A DNA stretch of 22,641 nucleotides from Nitrososphaera_A sp036522495 (GCA_036522495.1 DATDFS010000015.1:1-22641), one strand, 5' to 3'; shown: positions 1-8,221, numbered from the stretch's first letter. Made by a program: numbers and translations. The notes: a model not told the origin generated them from the letters alone.

Positions 1-23
1 AAAATAAAATAAAATAAAATAAA
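1..23. repeat. AAAAT pentanucleotide microsatellite
   Basis: The window opens with four and a half copies of the unit AAAAT. The array may continue beyond the left edge. It is followed by a short CTC-rich pyrimidine run. No function is visible; such runs arise by slippage. Confidence 0.8.
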
Positions 24-507
24 CATCCTCCTCCTCCTTTTATAACTCCTGCAAGTTGAGAATGTCTTTCTTTGATGGATATATAGGCGTTAAGAATGAC
101 TTTCCCACTGTAAAGTCTGTGCTTCCATCCATTTAGAAAGAAAAGAAAGAAAAGTGAACTCTCAGATGAAGAAAAGAGTACAAAAGAAAGCATTCCAAAC
201 TAAGGGTAAGTAATAGTCGAGCATACTGTGAGCAGAATTAAAAAGTTTGGAATAAGGGGTGCTAGATTCAGAAAGAAACAGGCTTGGTAGAGATTATGAT
301 CATGCTTCTGATATAGTTTCAGGATTGGTAAATTTCAGAATAATGTTGATGATGCGAACTAATAATAATAGGATGTTACTCTAAAAGCAGACAGATCAAG
401 ATTTACCATCGTAAAGAGATTTTCTTTTACAATTACGCAATACATCTACTGATATAATAGATTAATGTAATAAGAATTATAAGTTATCACAAATCGATAA
501 TTAATGC
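24..507. other. AT-rich non-coding stretch
   Basis: No open frame with recognisable protein character was found on either strand. Around 138-157 there is a purine-rich AAAGA-type run, and TAATAATAATA occurs near 360. The last 35 bases hold a likely promoter, listed separately. Nothing else is supported here. Confidence 0.5.
475..483 (+). promoter_or_regulatory. Probable TATA box for the geranylgeranyl-reductase-family gene
   Basis: AATTATAAG lies about 27 bases upstream of position 506, and the ATG is at 508. This spacing fits an archaeal TATA box driving a leaderless or nearly leaderless transcript. No Shine-Dalgarno sequence precedes the ATG, which agrees with leaderless translation. The call rests on sequence and spacing only. 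Confidence 0.45.
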
Positions 508-1539
508 ATGAAGATTGCCATTGCCGGAGCTGGAGTGGCTGGCAGTTACCTAGGACGTTTGCTTCAAAAGAGAGGTCACGGGATAGAAATCTTTGAATCA
601 TCGAAGAAAGAAAATCACTTGGCAGTTTGTGCTTGGGGAGCATCAAGACACATGCTCTCAAAGTTTTCGAAGCAAGCTGGCCTCAATTTTGATGATTACA
701 TTTTCCACGTTGGTAAAATTCTGAGAATGGATCTCCCAAACAATATTCAAGAATATCTCGATCTCAATGGGCTAGTTACTTATGATAAACACAGGTGGGA
801 ACATGATCTATTAGAAGGTGTCAAGATCACATATGGTATCAAATGTATTCCTGAAACTTTTCCGTTCAAGGAATATGACTATGTAATTGATTGTACAGGT
901 CTTCATCGTACATTGCTTCCAAAATCAAAACAGGATTTTATAATCCCTGCATATGAATACCTTGTTGAAAACATACAGGGCATGGAGGAATTTTACGTAA
1001 TAGGCTACAAGGCTGCACGGGGCTACTTTTGGTATTTTCCCCTTGAAAATGGAAAGGGATATGTAGGTGCAGGTGATCTTGACAAAAATTATTATGGGGT
1101 AGGGGAGTTTTTCAAGCAACATCCTGAAGCCAGAATTGTAAAGAAAATAGGCAGACCAATACGCCTGGCCCCTCCAAAACGAATGGAACCATTCAATTGC
1201 GGAAATGTAATAGGGGTGGGCGAATCTATTGGATGTGTCTTCCCCATGCTAGGAGAAGGCATAATTCCTTCGCTATTATGTTGCAATATTTTGCTTGAAG
1301 TATTTGATAAAAGTGACAGTAAATTTGATTTCAATCAATACAGAAAAAAGGTACTTAAAAAATTTGAATACTATGATGATGTTTACAGAATCATTAGACT
1401 AAAGATGGATGGAAAATTAAGTACTATCAAGCACATTCATCTGTTGATGAATATGTACAGAAACATGAAGAAAGAGGAGAAGCGATTTGGCTTTGAGGTC
1501 AGTTTTGACAAAATGACAAGGTTTGTCAATGCATTGTAA
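508..1539 (+). CDS. Geranylgeranyl reductase family FAD-dependent oxidoreductase
   Basis: A 343-residue flavoprotein of the geranylgeranyl reductase family, whose members hydrogenate double bonds of isoprenoid chains, in archaea chiefly those of membrane lipids. The N-terminus carries the dinucleotide-binding motif GAGVAG at residues 7-12, followed by an acidic beta-strand end (EIFES). GYFWYFPLENG in the middle resembles the substrate-domain motif GYAWIFP. GVGESIGCVFPMLGEGI matches the second FAD motif GDAAGxxxPxxGEGI, with E-S in place of the usual D-A. The protein is somewhat shorter than typical members (about 390-450 residues). ATG is the start because the first strand begins directly after it. 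The gene stands alone before a convergent regulator. The lipid substrate is not known; a family member acting on another isoprenoid, such as a quinone or polyprenol, is equally possible. Confidence 0.8.
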   Translation: MKIAIAGAGVAGSYLGRLLQKRGHGIEIFESSKKENHLAVCAWGASRHMLSKFSKQAGLNFDDYIFHVGKILRMDLPNNIQEYLDLNGLVTYDKHRWEHDLLEGVKITYGIKCIPETFPFKEYDYVIDCTGLHRTLLPKSKQDFIIPAYEYLVENIQGMEEFYVIGYKAARGYFWYFPLENGKGYVGAGDLDKNYYGVGEFFKQHPEARIVKKIGRPIRLAPPKRMEPFNCGNVIGVGESIGCVFPMLGEGIIPSLLCCNILLEVFDKSDSKFDFNQYRKKVLKKFEYYDDVYRIIRLKMDGKLSTIKHIHLLMNMYRNMKKEEKRFGFEVSFDKMTRFVNAL

Positions 1540-1948
1540 TAATTGTTAATCCAAATAATTTAGTTATTTACATTCATTATATCACCATCATCTTCATCGC
1601 AGTCAGGATAATGTCTAAGCAAGTACTTCTTGAGTTTGGTGATATATTACTAAAGATAGTTTGAATCTACTTTACAAGATATGAAATTAGGAGTAAATTT
1701 GATAATTGCGGCTATTCTAAAGGCTCCTAGCAGTAACGGGGAAGCACAATCAAAGGAATCAAAGATATCATTAAAAAAAGTTATAGTAACAAATCGCCTA
1801 CATACAAAAAACATAGTGTGTTGTATCGTTGTGGCGCTTGCGTCCCAGAAGGTAATAGTAATGAGTTAAGATGAAGATTATGTTCCCTCATTCCCACGTT
1901 TGTGGGGAAAGAATATTACTTTAGAAGCTATGTCAGAATGCTCCCTTC
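1540..1948. other. Intergenic stretch with one weak ORF and a small hairpin
   Basis: The stretch lies between convergent genes. A 62-codon frame at 1681-1869 (+) shows no domain. An overlapping frame at 1728-1872 has no start codon but ends with a cysteine pair (YRCGACVPEG) and could be a gene scrap. CCCAC-GTTT-GTGGG at 1893-1906 forms a 5-bp hairpin about 40 bases beyond the regulator's stop codon and could help end transcription. None of these is strong. Confidence 0.3.
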
Positions 1949-2341
1949 TTATTTTACAAGAAGTATTTGTCTGATTTTCTGGTTGTCTATCAAGGTATTG
2001 AGAATTTTGTCACGTTCGTCTCGTGGCAGTCCGATATTAATGGAACTGTCAAGCGAGTCAATTGCCTTTAATTTCCAATAATCTGTTAGTGCATTTTCAA
2101 TCATTGTCTGAGCCTGATATGTCACTCTACCTAACGAAGTTAGGAAATACTTTCCATTCTTTCTTTGTATTAATCCAACTTTTGTCATACGGGACATTCT
2201 TGAATAATACTGCTTGCGTGTAAGTTTGGCCTTTTTTGTAAGGATATCGCTATCAGCATTTGTATGAGCAATCGCCTTGAACAGGTCCAAAGACTGGACA
2301 TCAGAAATGGCATTTATAATGGCTGCCTCAGTCAAAGTCAT
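1949..2341 (-). CDS. Small winged-helix DNA-binding regulator
   Basis: A 130-residue soluble protein of the thaumarchaeal winged-helix type. A helical N-terminus (SLDLFKAIAH) is followed by a helix-turn-helix (ILTKKAKLTRKQYYSRMSR, residues about 33-51), then the wing (GLIQRKNGKYFLTSLGRV). The C-terminal half is helical and ends in a short segment, LIDNQKIRQILL, typical of this group. The arrangement is ArsR/MarR-like, but there are no metal-binding cysteines. It probably binds DNA as a dimer; target and signal are unknown. A TATA box close to the ATG suggests leaderless transcription. The gene converges with the reductase and diverges from the broken hydrolase. Such regulators occur in many copies in soil ammonia-oxidising archaea. 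Confidence 0.8.
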   Translation of the reverse strand: MTLTEAAIINAISDVQSLDLFKAIAHTNADSDILTKKAKLTRKQYYSRMSRMTKVGLIQRKNGKYFLTSLGRVTYQAQTMIENALTDYWKLKAIDSLDSSINIGLPRDERDKILNTLIDNQKIRQILLVK

Positions 2342-2368
2342 TTTTAACGAAAGTACCTTGTGAAATTA

Positions 2369-2400
2369 GTATAAATCTGTATTCTCACTAAAAATGGTGA
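2369..2400 (-). promoter_or_regulatory. TATA box and possible operator of the winged-helix regulator
   Basis: On the minus strand GATTTATACTA (core 2369-2377) lies about 27 bases before a predicted transcript start near 2345, just ahead of the ATG at 2341. Immediately upstream is an imperfect palindrome TCAC-N8-GTGA at 2385-2400. This is a plausible site for self-regulation, but the inverted arms are only 4 bases long. Confidence 0.4.
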
Positions 2401-2565
2401 TTTTACATCTTAACTAACCGATATACAAGAATGTTTTGATATCATCTCCAAACTGCAATTTCACTTTTTTGTGACACTAGGTGGTGTATTTTTATTATTG
2501 TCGCGTCACAGATAGGAAGGAGAGGACCCACAGGTTCTAAAGTATTCCATGCCCTAGGCTTTTTC

Positions 2566-2982
2566 ATGGGTATCAACCCTATTTCGCCCAAAGAATCTAA
2601 TGATGATGGCAAAGAAAAACAAGAGAAGATACAAACCTTGCTTCTTCACAAACTAATGGAAATAATGGACAGAATCCAACGAAATTGTTACTCCTAATAC
2701 TTTAAAACAGCAGTTTAATTTAGTAGAAGACTGGTTTGCAACCAATAAAAGCGGCATTTGTAGTAATCTAGCAAAAATATCCATACCAACATTGGTCATA
2801 TTGGAACTGAGGATGTTTCCGCACCTGCCGCTGATTCATTAATTATTGTGCAAAAAATTTCTGGAGCATGGCTTGTGCAAATAAAAGGAGGTCGACATGG
2901 ATTAATGTATCAGTATCCCGAGAAATTTGATAAAGTTTTACAAACATTCTTGCTACAGCAAACTGACACACGTTTGTGCTAG
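2566..2982 (+). pseudogene. Decayed alpha/beta-hydrolase, C-terminal part
   Basis: Three pieces in different frames together resemble the C-terminal half of an alpha/beta-hydrolase-fold enzyme. Codons from 2566 give a lid-like segment that stops at 2695. An overlapping frame gives NLVEDWFATNKSG and then SIPTLVI, the strand before the catalytic acid. A one-base shift near 2803 restores GTEDVSAPAADSL, carrying the usual acid. It is followed by QIKGGRHGLMYQYPEKF, which holds the catalytic histidine (H in GGRHG). The frame ends with TAG at 2980. The N-terminal half, including the nucleophile elbow GxSxG, is missing. This was a whole gene that has lost its front end and acquired frameshifts. The family call rests on memory of the conserved blocks. 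Confidence 0.65.
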
Positions 2983-3016
2983 AACCTGCTCTTGGAAAAA
3001 GAAGATTGGAGTTTTG

Positions 3017-4213
3017 CTAGCACAACTGATAAGCATGAAAAATACTCTTCTCATAGTTTTCCCAAATTAGGTTATTCCGAGCAAACTCAAATATCTTCAA
3101 TCTCTTATTATAGAGATCATCTAAATTTTCTTTGAAATACTCTAATTGTGATACTAGATCGTTATAATCTTCGAAAGTAACACAATTTTCCTTCAAGTTT
3201 TCCAATATAGGCTTTAGGCAAGAGGTACACATAACAAAAAGACCTGCATGTGCGTATTCATAAGGTTTGTTAGGGCTTGTAAATACGTGTGACCAATGTT
3301 TTTTCCAAGGTATTAGCCCAATCGAGTGTTTAGACATTTCATCATACATGGCTTGCCTGGATATAAAACCAGTGTATCTTACCTTTTCAGATGATTCTCC
3401 TTCCCAACCAATAATGGTCAGATGTCCAATCTCATAATTAGTAAATGTATCAGTAAGACCATCAATATTTTTGTTTGGATATTTTTCTTTATTATGTCCA
3501 TCCCCGCCTGCATAGGCAGATGATAATCTAGTATGAAAGCATGGCCTTTCTAAGGCTTGAACTTCCAACTTCATGGGAAAATTTGGAACGACAAATACTT
3601 TGTCAGTATTGTTACCTATAACTCTTAATTCTTCAGCAATTCTATTGGATACTGTAATTGTAGGAGTAGATGAAACCAATTCTTTCTCCCAATTTGTCCA
3701 TAAACGTATGGCATATCTATTTATAAACATCCTTCTTACATACATGGGTAAATCGACCGCAATGTATTTGGCAATATCCCCTTTTGTCTTTGTTCTTCTC
3801 AAAATTAACTTTTCTGCCATCTCAGTTAATAACCTTGAAGATCTGGAGCAATATTCATGGTCATCATATACAAAAGGCACTCCAAATTCAGATATCATTC
3901 TTGCTGAAAAAATATTATGTGCATGTACTATGTCTGGTTTTACATCTCTTACGACTTTTTCAACCTGCTTTTTAACAGAATGCCAATAGAAGGGAATTCC
4001 TAGTCTAGCTTTAGCTGTCCAACTAACCTCATATATTTTAAGAAAAATCCTTCTGTTGTAGCTAACTGCTGCATTCTTTCTTCCGGCAAATACAATCTCG
4101 TGGCCAAGTTTTGAGGCGCTGATTGCTGATTTCTCTATTCTCCAATCTGGTAATCCTTCATGTGACAAGTGCAGGATCCTCAAGTCTACCAATACTAAAA
4201 ATAACATACTCAT
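3017..4213 (-). CDS. GT4-like (GT-B fold) glycosyltransferase
   Basis: A 398-residue cytoplasmic enzyme that should move a sugar from a nucleotide-sugar donor to a growing glycan. The N-terminal acceptor domain opens with RILHLSHEG and contains KPDIVHAHNIFSA and VYDDHEY. The C-terminal donor domain has a strand with TIIGWEG and the signature region SPNKPYEYAHAGLFV, which replaces the EAMACG-type loop of GT4 enzymes. Several starts are possible: ATG at 4213, ATG at 4207, or a TTG directly before RILHLSH. The third gives the usual N-terminus of the family, so the first ten residues are doubtful. The gene sits at the left edge of the glycan island, opposite to the operon that follows. Sugar and acceptor cannot be read from the sequence. 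Confidence 0.8.
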   Translation of the reverse strand: MSMLFLVLVDLRILHLSHEGLPDWRIEKSAISASKLGHEIVFAGRKNAAVSYNRRIFLKIYEVSWTAKARLGIPFYWHSVKKQVEKVVRDVKPDIVHAHNIFSARMISEFGVPFVYDDHEYCSRSSRLLTEMAEKLILRRTKTKGDIAKYIAVDLPMYVRRMFINRYAIRLWTNWEKELVSSTPTITVSNRIAEELRVIGNNTDKVFVVPNFPMKLEVQALERPCFHTRLSSAYAGGDGHNKEKYPNKNIDGLTDTFTNYEIGHLTIIGWEGESSEKVRYTGFISRQAMYDEMSKHSIGLIPWKKHWSHVFTSPNKPYEYAHAGLFVMCTSCLKPILENLKENCVTFEDYNDLVSQLEYFKENLDDLYNKRLKIFEFARNNLIWENYEKSIFHAYQLC

Positions 4214-4263
4214 TTATGAGTTCTTTACCTTAGATCCTTGCAACTGTCTGACTTGTTAGTCAG

Positions 4264-4479
4264 TCACACATTATTTTCTCCATTTATCATTTTCTTAGAT
4301 TCAGGTTTTCTATAGTAGCCTTCTCCTGAAGGACATTGATGGTGGCCTTGAAACTGGGGTTGATAGCAGAAATAACATAACTTGATTCGTTAAACAGCTG
4401 TACATTTTTCTATACCTAACTTTTTTTGAGCTTCACCAAGTTCCTTTGGCATTTCAAGAACATATGTAGGCATGATCAT
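4264..4479 (-). pseudogene. Possible broken small zinc-binding protein
   Basis: One minus-strand frame from ATG at 4479 reads 29 codons (MPTYVLEMPKELGEAQ and onward), hits one TAA, and continues for 41 more codons to a TGA at 4264. The second part holds CYFCYQPQFQGHHQCPSGEG, a C-x2-C-x7-H-H-x-C pattern suggestive of a small zinc finger. A single stop within an otherwise protein-like frame suggests a recently broken small gene. It could also be chance in AT-rich DNA. The rest of the spacer (4214-4263, 4480-4583) shows only the promoter elements listed. Confidence 0.3.
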
Positions 4480-4518
4480 CAACATGCTTCAGGTAAGTAT
4501 TGATAAGTGTAAGCTAAC

Positions 4519-4526
4519 TATAAATA
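4519..4526 (+). promoter_or_regulatory. Probable TATA box of the acyltransferase operon
   Basis: TATAAATA lies about 65 bases upstream of the acyltransferase ATG. Transcription would start near 4547, leaving a leader of some 36 bases. This agrees with a Shine-Dalgarno sequence being present for this gene, unlike the leaderless genes in the window. Confidence 0.5.
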
Positions 4527-4571
4527 GGTCAAACCAGCTCAGCAGAAGAGTTATGCATGAGTCATGATTAT

Positions 4572-4576
4572 AGGAG
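4572..4576 (+). promoter_or_regulatory. Shine-Dalgarno sequence of the acyltransferase gene
   Basis: AGGAG stands seven bases before the ATG at 4584. It fixes this start and supports a transcript with a leader. Confidence 0.55.
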
Positions 4577-4583
4577 ATGAATT

Positions 4584-5177
4584 ATGACATTACAATCCTC
4601 GTTCATTGATAAAAGTGCAAAGATAGGGAACAACGTAAAAATAGGGCATTTTGTCTCCATACTTGAAAACGTAAGTATAGGAGATAATTGCAAACTAGAG
4701 GACGGAGCCAGGATCTGTGAAGGTTGTTCTGTCGATGAGGGTGCAGTCATAGGGCCAAATGCAGTTTTAAGGCCACATACAAAAATCGGTAAACATACGA
4801 TATTCGGAACTTCTTCTGTTTCTGACGGTGATTCAGAAATAGGCAGTTATGTTACAATTCAGGTTCTTGTATTGGTTGCAAAAGGCATGTCAATAGGTGA
4901 TAATTGCTTCATAGGCCCAAAGACAACTATCACAAATACAAAAGAAATAACACCTGGCAGACATGGAATGAAACCAGATGTAAAATTCACACTCCTAAAG
5001 ACAGTAATTGAAAATGACGTAAATGTGGGAGCAACTTGCAGGATATTACCTGGCATACGGATCGGCAGATTTTCAGTCATTGATATGGATACCTTAGTAA
5101 CAAAAGATATTCCTGCTTATTCTCGTGTAAGAGGTGGCAAAGACAAGGTCGGGAGAATAATTGGCAAAACAAATTAG
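4584..5177 (+). CDS. Left-handed beta-helix (hexapeptide) acyltransferase
   Basis: A 197-residue protein built almost entirely of hexapeptide repeats with an I/V/L at every sixth position (SAKIGNNVKIGHFVSI, VSIGDNCKL, AVIGPNAVL, TKIGKHTIFG, MSIGDNCFIGPKTTI, INVGATCRILPGIRIG-like turns). This fold forms a trimeric prism that binds acetyl-CoA and moves an acyl group to a sugar hydroxyl or amino group. The order of coils, the extended loop ITNTKEITPGRHGMK and the C-terminal KDIPAYSRVRGG resemble sugar N- and O-acetyltransferases of the WbbJ/WlbB type. It is the first gene of a three-gene operon and overlaps the amidohydrolase start by 17 bases, so translation is probably coupled. A likely role is acetylation of an amino sugar for the surface glycan. 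The exact acceptor is unknown. Confidence 0.8.
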   Translation: MTLQSSFIDKSAKIGNNVKIGHFVSILENVSIGDNCKLEDGARICEGCSVDEGAVIGPNAVLRPHTKIGKHTIFGTSSVSDGDSEIGSYVTIQVLVLVAKGMSIGDNCFIGPKTTITNTKEITPGRHGMKPDVKFTLLKTVIENDVNVGATCRILPGIRIGRFSVIDMDTLVTKDIPAYSRVRGGKDKVGRIIGKTN

Positions 5178-5949
5178 TCAAACGATAGTAAATGATTCTC
5201 ATGTTCATCTCGGTTATACCCCGTTATTAGTAAGTCCTGTACTTGAAAGAAATTTAATCCAGTTCAAGCAAAAATACAATATTAATAAGATGTTCGTGTT
5301 TCCATTTGAAACAGACGTAGAGGAAACCAATAAGAGAGTAATGGCATTTGCTGGGAAAAATCGGGATAGAGGTATCTACGCTATTTATTGGATCCAGAAG
5401 AAATGCATTGAAAAGGATCTTGAAACATTAAGATCCAACTTAGGTAGTGCATTTATCGGCGTCAAATTCCATGGCGCTTTTGAGCTTCTACCAATAACTG
5501 CTTCTGTATATAGGCAAATACTAGAATTCCTTGACAGCCAAGAAGCTATCTTGATAGTCCACACGGGCAGATACAAGGATGCTGATAGATCTTCCAATAC
5601 TTCTTATCTCCACGCATTAGATGCAGCAAAACAATATAGAAAGATCAAATTGGTTATGGCCCACATGGGAGGTACAGATACGACAATAGTAAAGCGAGCA
5701 TTAAAAGATGCAGCAGACCTCGAAAATATCTTCTTTGATACATCAGGGATAACAACCCCACATGTCCTAGAATACGCGGTAAGGATAATCGATGAGAGGA
5801 GAATAATTTTCGGGAGCGATTTTCCCTGGTGTTCTTTTAGAGCAATGTTAGCAAATGTCGAGGACTCAGAAATAGATGAAAAAACAAAGCAATCAATTTT
5901 GTTAGATAATTTCGATTCTCTCATTAGCAAAGTGGTCTATACAAAATGA
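5161..5949 (+). CDS. Amidohydrolase-superfamily (TIM-barrel) metal-dependent hydrolase
   Basis: A 262-residue enzyme of the amidohydrolase-2 type. It keeps the metal-binding set: HxH at the end of strand 1 (H14 and H16 in NDSHVHLG), a conserved GVKFHG block at 100-105, H134 in LIVHTGRY, H168 in VMAHMGG, and D220 in IFGSDFPW. Such enzymes hydrolyse esters, amides or lactones or decarboxylate acids; the substrate is not predictable. The start is TTG at 5161, inside the end of the acyltransferase gene; no ATG lies before the HxH motif. The stop overlaps the next start by four bases (ATGA). Its position between an acyltransferase and a glycosyltransferase argues for a sugar-linked substrate, for instance removal of an acyl or lactone group, but this is inference. 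Confidence 0.78.
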   Translation: MAKQISQTIVNDSHVHLGYTPLLVSPVLERNLIQFKQKYNINKMFVFPFETDVEETNKRVMAFAGKNRDRGIYAIYWIQKKCIEKDLETLRSNLGSAFIGVKFHGAFELLPITASVYRQILEFLDSQEAILIVHTGRYKDADRSSNTSYLHALDAAKQYRKIKLVMAHMGGTDTTIVKRALKDAADLENIFFDTSGITTPHVLEYAVRIIDERRIIFGSDFPWCSFRAMLANVEDSEIDEKTKQSILLDNFDSLISKVVYTK

Positions 5950-6842
5950 TATTGAGTGAAAAGGAACAAGAACTAGAACAGAACAAAGATACAAAGTATG
6001 GTGAATATTATGCCTTCATACTAGTTAGAGATGGTGAAAAGACAATCCATGACACATTAGGATCATTGGTTTGGCAAACAGTAAGGCCAACCAAAATTAT
6101 AGTTGTAAACGATGGTTCTGGAGATGGAACTGAACAAATAATTAACTCATACAAAGAAGATTATCCGAACATCATCGAAGTCATCAATACATATAGCAAG
6201 AAAAGAGATTATAAGAGATTGCCTTATCTTTGGAATCTCTCGGTCGAGCATGCAGAAAAATGTGGATATGCTAGTGGGTGCGAATATCACATGATCTCTG
6301 GTGGAGATATGAAATACTCTCCCAGCTATGCAGAGACGATACTTGCATTCATGGATCAAAATAAAGATGTTGTAGTCTGCTCAGGAGATTTTACAAGAAA
6401 TAAGAGTACCTCGCCGCATGGTGGCGGTAGATTTGTCAGGAACTCTTTCTTTAGGAAATATTATAGAAAGTATCCAACAATAGTAGGCTATGAATCTGAA
6501 ATAATAGAAAGGGCACTAACAAACGGATACAAGGTAAGGGTCTTGCATGAAGCCAAATACGACCATCTTGACGAGTTAGGACACTCACATAACTTCAGGG
6601 AATTTGGCATGAGTATGAAAGCATTAGGCTATCATCCATTGTATGTTCTTGGCAGAGTGATCGCGAACGCTTTCAATAGTGATATTGGGTTTAAAGGTTC
6701 ATGGAGCATGCTAATGAATTACATATCTTATAGACCTTCTCAGTCAGACCCTTATTACTCTGTGTTTGATGATGAATTGATGCATGCAATAAGAGAAAGG
6801 CAAAAAGACAGAATAAAGTCAATATTGCTAAGACGGCGGTAA
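5946..6842 (+). CDS. GT2-family glycosyltransferase
   Basis: A 298-residue GT-A-fold glycosyltransferase, third gene of the operon, overlapping the amidohydrolase by four bases. The N-terminal nucleotide-sugar domain shows FILVRDGEKTIHDTLGSL, then IIVVNDGSGDGTEQI (residues 51-65), the donor-binding strand. SGGDM at 118-122 stands where the DxD metal-binding motif is expected. A run of aromatic and basic residues (RNSFFRKYYRKYPT) follows, and a later region (HEAKYDHLDELGHSH) may hold the catalytic base. There is no membrane anchor, so it probably acts at the inner face of the membrane on a lipid-linked acceptor. Sugar and linkage cannot be assigned. Confidence 0.82.
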   Translation: MILSEKEQELEQNKDTKYGEYYAFILVRDGEKTIHDTLGSLVWQTVRPTKIIVVNDGSGDGTEQIINSYKEDYPNIIEVINTYSKKRDYKRLPYLWNLSVEHAEKCGYASGCEYHMISGGDMKYSPSYAETILAFMDQNKDVVVCSGDFTRNKSTSPHGGGRFVRNSFFRKYYRKYPTIVGYESEIIERALTNGYKVRVLHEAKYDHLDELGHSHNFREFGMSMKALGYHPLYVLGRVIANAFNSDIGFKGSWSMLMNYISYRPSQSDPYYSVFDDELMHAIRERQKDRIKSILLRRR

Positions 6843-7086
6843 TAATATTAGCAGCAGAAAACATTCATATCTTAAATAGACGTTCATGTTCCAGAATAAT
6901 ATAAGATAGGCTACTCTTGTTGCTAACTGTTTTGATCCTACTGAAATAATAAATAAATAATACCTTCGATACAGGCTATGGCCAATTCTATTAGGTCTAC
7001 TTGCCGTAAATATTATAATCCCACTGATACCATACAATAACAAATCTTAATAATTATCATCCTAATTTAGAGAACCTAGCAGTAAT

Positions 7087-7095
7087 TAATTATAC
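7087..7095 (+). promoter_or_regulatory. Possible TATA element of the epimerase gene
   Basis: TAATTATACC-like sequence about 27 bases upstream of position 7119, with the ATG at 7124, fits a leaderless promoter. The match to a TATA box is only fair. Confidence 0.3.
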
Positions 7096-7123
7096 CTAAT
7101 TATCTTTATTAGTATACCAAGTT

Positions 7124-8221
7124 ATGAAAATTGCATCTGTAGTTGGAGCTAGACCAAATATTATTAAACTAGCGCCAATACACAAAGCCATTCGTACTTT
7201 TTCTGATCACCATCGCCATGTTATAATACATACCGGTCAACACTACGATTATAAATTATCTGAAATATTCTTCAAGGAATTTGATTTGCCAAAACCGGAT
7301 TTTGATCTGAATGTAGGTTCTGCAACACCTGGATTTCAAATTGGAGAGATGATTAAGAAACTTGAGAAGATTTTTCTAAAGTATAATGATTTCGACCTTG
7401 TTCTGGTGTATGGAGATACAAACTCTACGTTTGCAGGTGCTCTTGCTGCAATGAAATCAGGAATACGCGTTGCTCATGTAGAGGCTGGGTTGAGAAGTTT
7501 CGATAGGCGAATGCCAGAGGAAATTAATAGAATATTGACCGACCAGCTTAGCGATTACTTATTTGCACCGACTCAAACCGCTATTGAGAACTTGGAAAGA
7601 GAACATGTGTTTGGAAAAATAGTCTATAGTGGTGATATTGCGGTGGAGATAATTAATTACGCAGTACAAATCTCATCGAAATCATTAATTCTTGAGAATT
7701 TACAACTTCGACGAAAAGCATATATTCTTTTTACCATGCATCGAGCAGAAAATACTGATTCACACGATAGTTTAATTTCAATAATTCGTGCTTTTGAAAC
7801 TCTTTCTGAAATAGAAATAGTATTCCCTATTCATCCAAGAACAACAAACTTGCTGAAAAAAAGAGATTTGTATAGTAGATTAGAAAAATGCAAAAACGTA
7901 AAGTTAATCCAACCAGTTAATTACATTGACTTTATCAAATTAATGCAAAATGCTAAAAAGGTAATAACTGATTCTGGTGGAGTTCAAAAGGAGGCATATT
8001 TATTGTCTGTGCCCTGCATAACAATTAGAAGAAACACGGAATGGATAGAAACTGTGAGGTCTGGTTGGAATATACTCACTGACACAGATACTAAGAAGAT
8101 TGTCAAGGCTACCAGAGATTGGATGCCGTCGCCAACTAGTAATCAAAAAATAAAACCAATTTTTGGAGACGGCCATACGTCTGCAATAATAAAAAATTCG
8201 ATTATGTCTTTAATGTCTTGA
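7124..8221 (+). CDS. wecB: UDP-N-acetylglucosamine 2-epimerase (non-hydrolysing)
   Basis: A 365-residue enzyme that interconverts UDP-GlcNAc and UDP-ManNAc in the cytoplasm and so supplies ManNAc or ManNAcA for surface glycans. It has full family length and all key blocks: GARPNIIKLAP at the N-terminus, HTGQHYD (36-42), VYGDTNST with D98, HVEAGLRS with E120, MPEEINR with E132/E133, MHRAENT with H206, IHPRT, and TDSGGVQKEA with the donor-binding SGG at 284-286. The order and spacing match the E. coli enzyme with catalytic Asp, Glu, Glu and His. The gene is single, in the same direction as the preceding operon but 281 bases away and with its own possible promoter. No UDP-ManNAc dehydrogenase is in the window, so the further fate of UDP-ManNAc is open. 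Confidence 0.93.
   Translation: MKIASVVGARPNIIKLAPIHKAIRTFSDHHRHVIIHTGQHYDYKLSEIFFKEFDLPKPDFDLNVGSATPGFQIGEMIKKLEKIFLKYNDFDLVLVYGDTNSTFAGALAAMKSGIRVAHVEAGLRSFDRRMPEEINRILTDQLSDYLFAPTQTAIENLEREHVFGKIVYSGDIAVEIINYAVQISSKSLILENLQLRRKAYILFTMHRAENTDSHDSLISIIRAFETLSEIEIVFPIHPRTTNLLKKRDLYSRLEKCKNVKLIQPVNYIDFIKLMQNAKKVITDSGGVQKEAYLLSVPCITIRRNTEWIETVRSGWNILTDTDTKKIVKATRDWMPSPTSNQKIKPIFGDGHTSAIIKNSIMSLMS

Noticed and set aside
1..23. Possible start of a tandem repeat or CRISPR array at the left edge
   Set aside because: The repeat unit is five bases with no spacers; it is a simple microsatellite.
340..360. TGATGATG resembling a C box of a C/D guide RNA (also near 21890 and 21924)
   Set aside because: No CTGA D box at proper distance and no C'/D' pair, so a C/D RNA is not supported.
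1681..1869. 62-codon plus-strand frame
   Set aside because: It has no domain, no ribosome site and no promoter, and an overlapping frame is at least as protein-like. Kept only as a note in the spacer entry.
3573..3989. 138-codon plus-strand frame
   Set aside because: It lies entirely antisense to the GT4 glycosyltransferase, which has clear domain motifs; the frame has none.
5604..5930. 108-codon minus-strand frame
   Set aside because: Antisense to the metal-binding part of the amidohydrolase, whose conserved residues show the true strand.
6828..7043. 71-codon minus-strand frame in the spacer before the epimerase
   Set aside because: Composition is that of chance AT-rich translation, with no motif or start signal; its end overlaps the GT2 gene.
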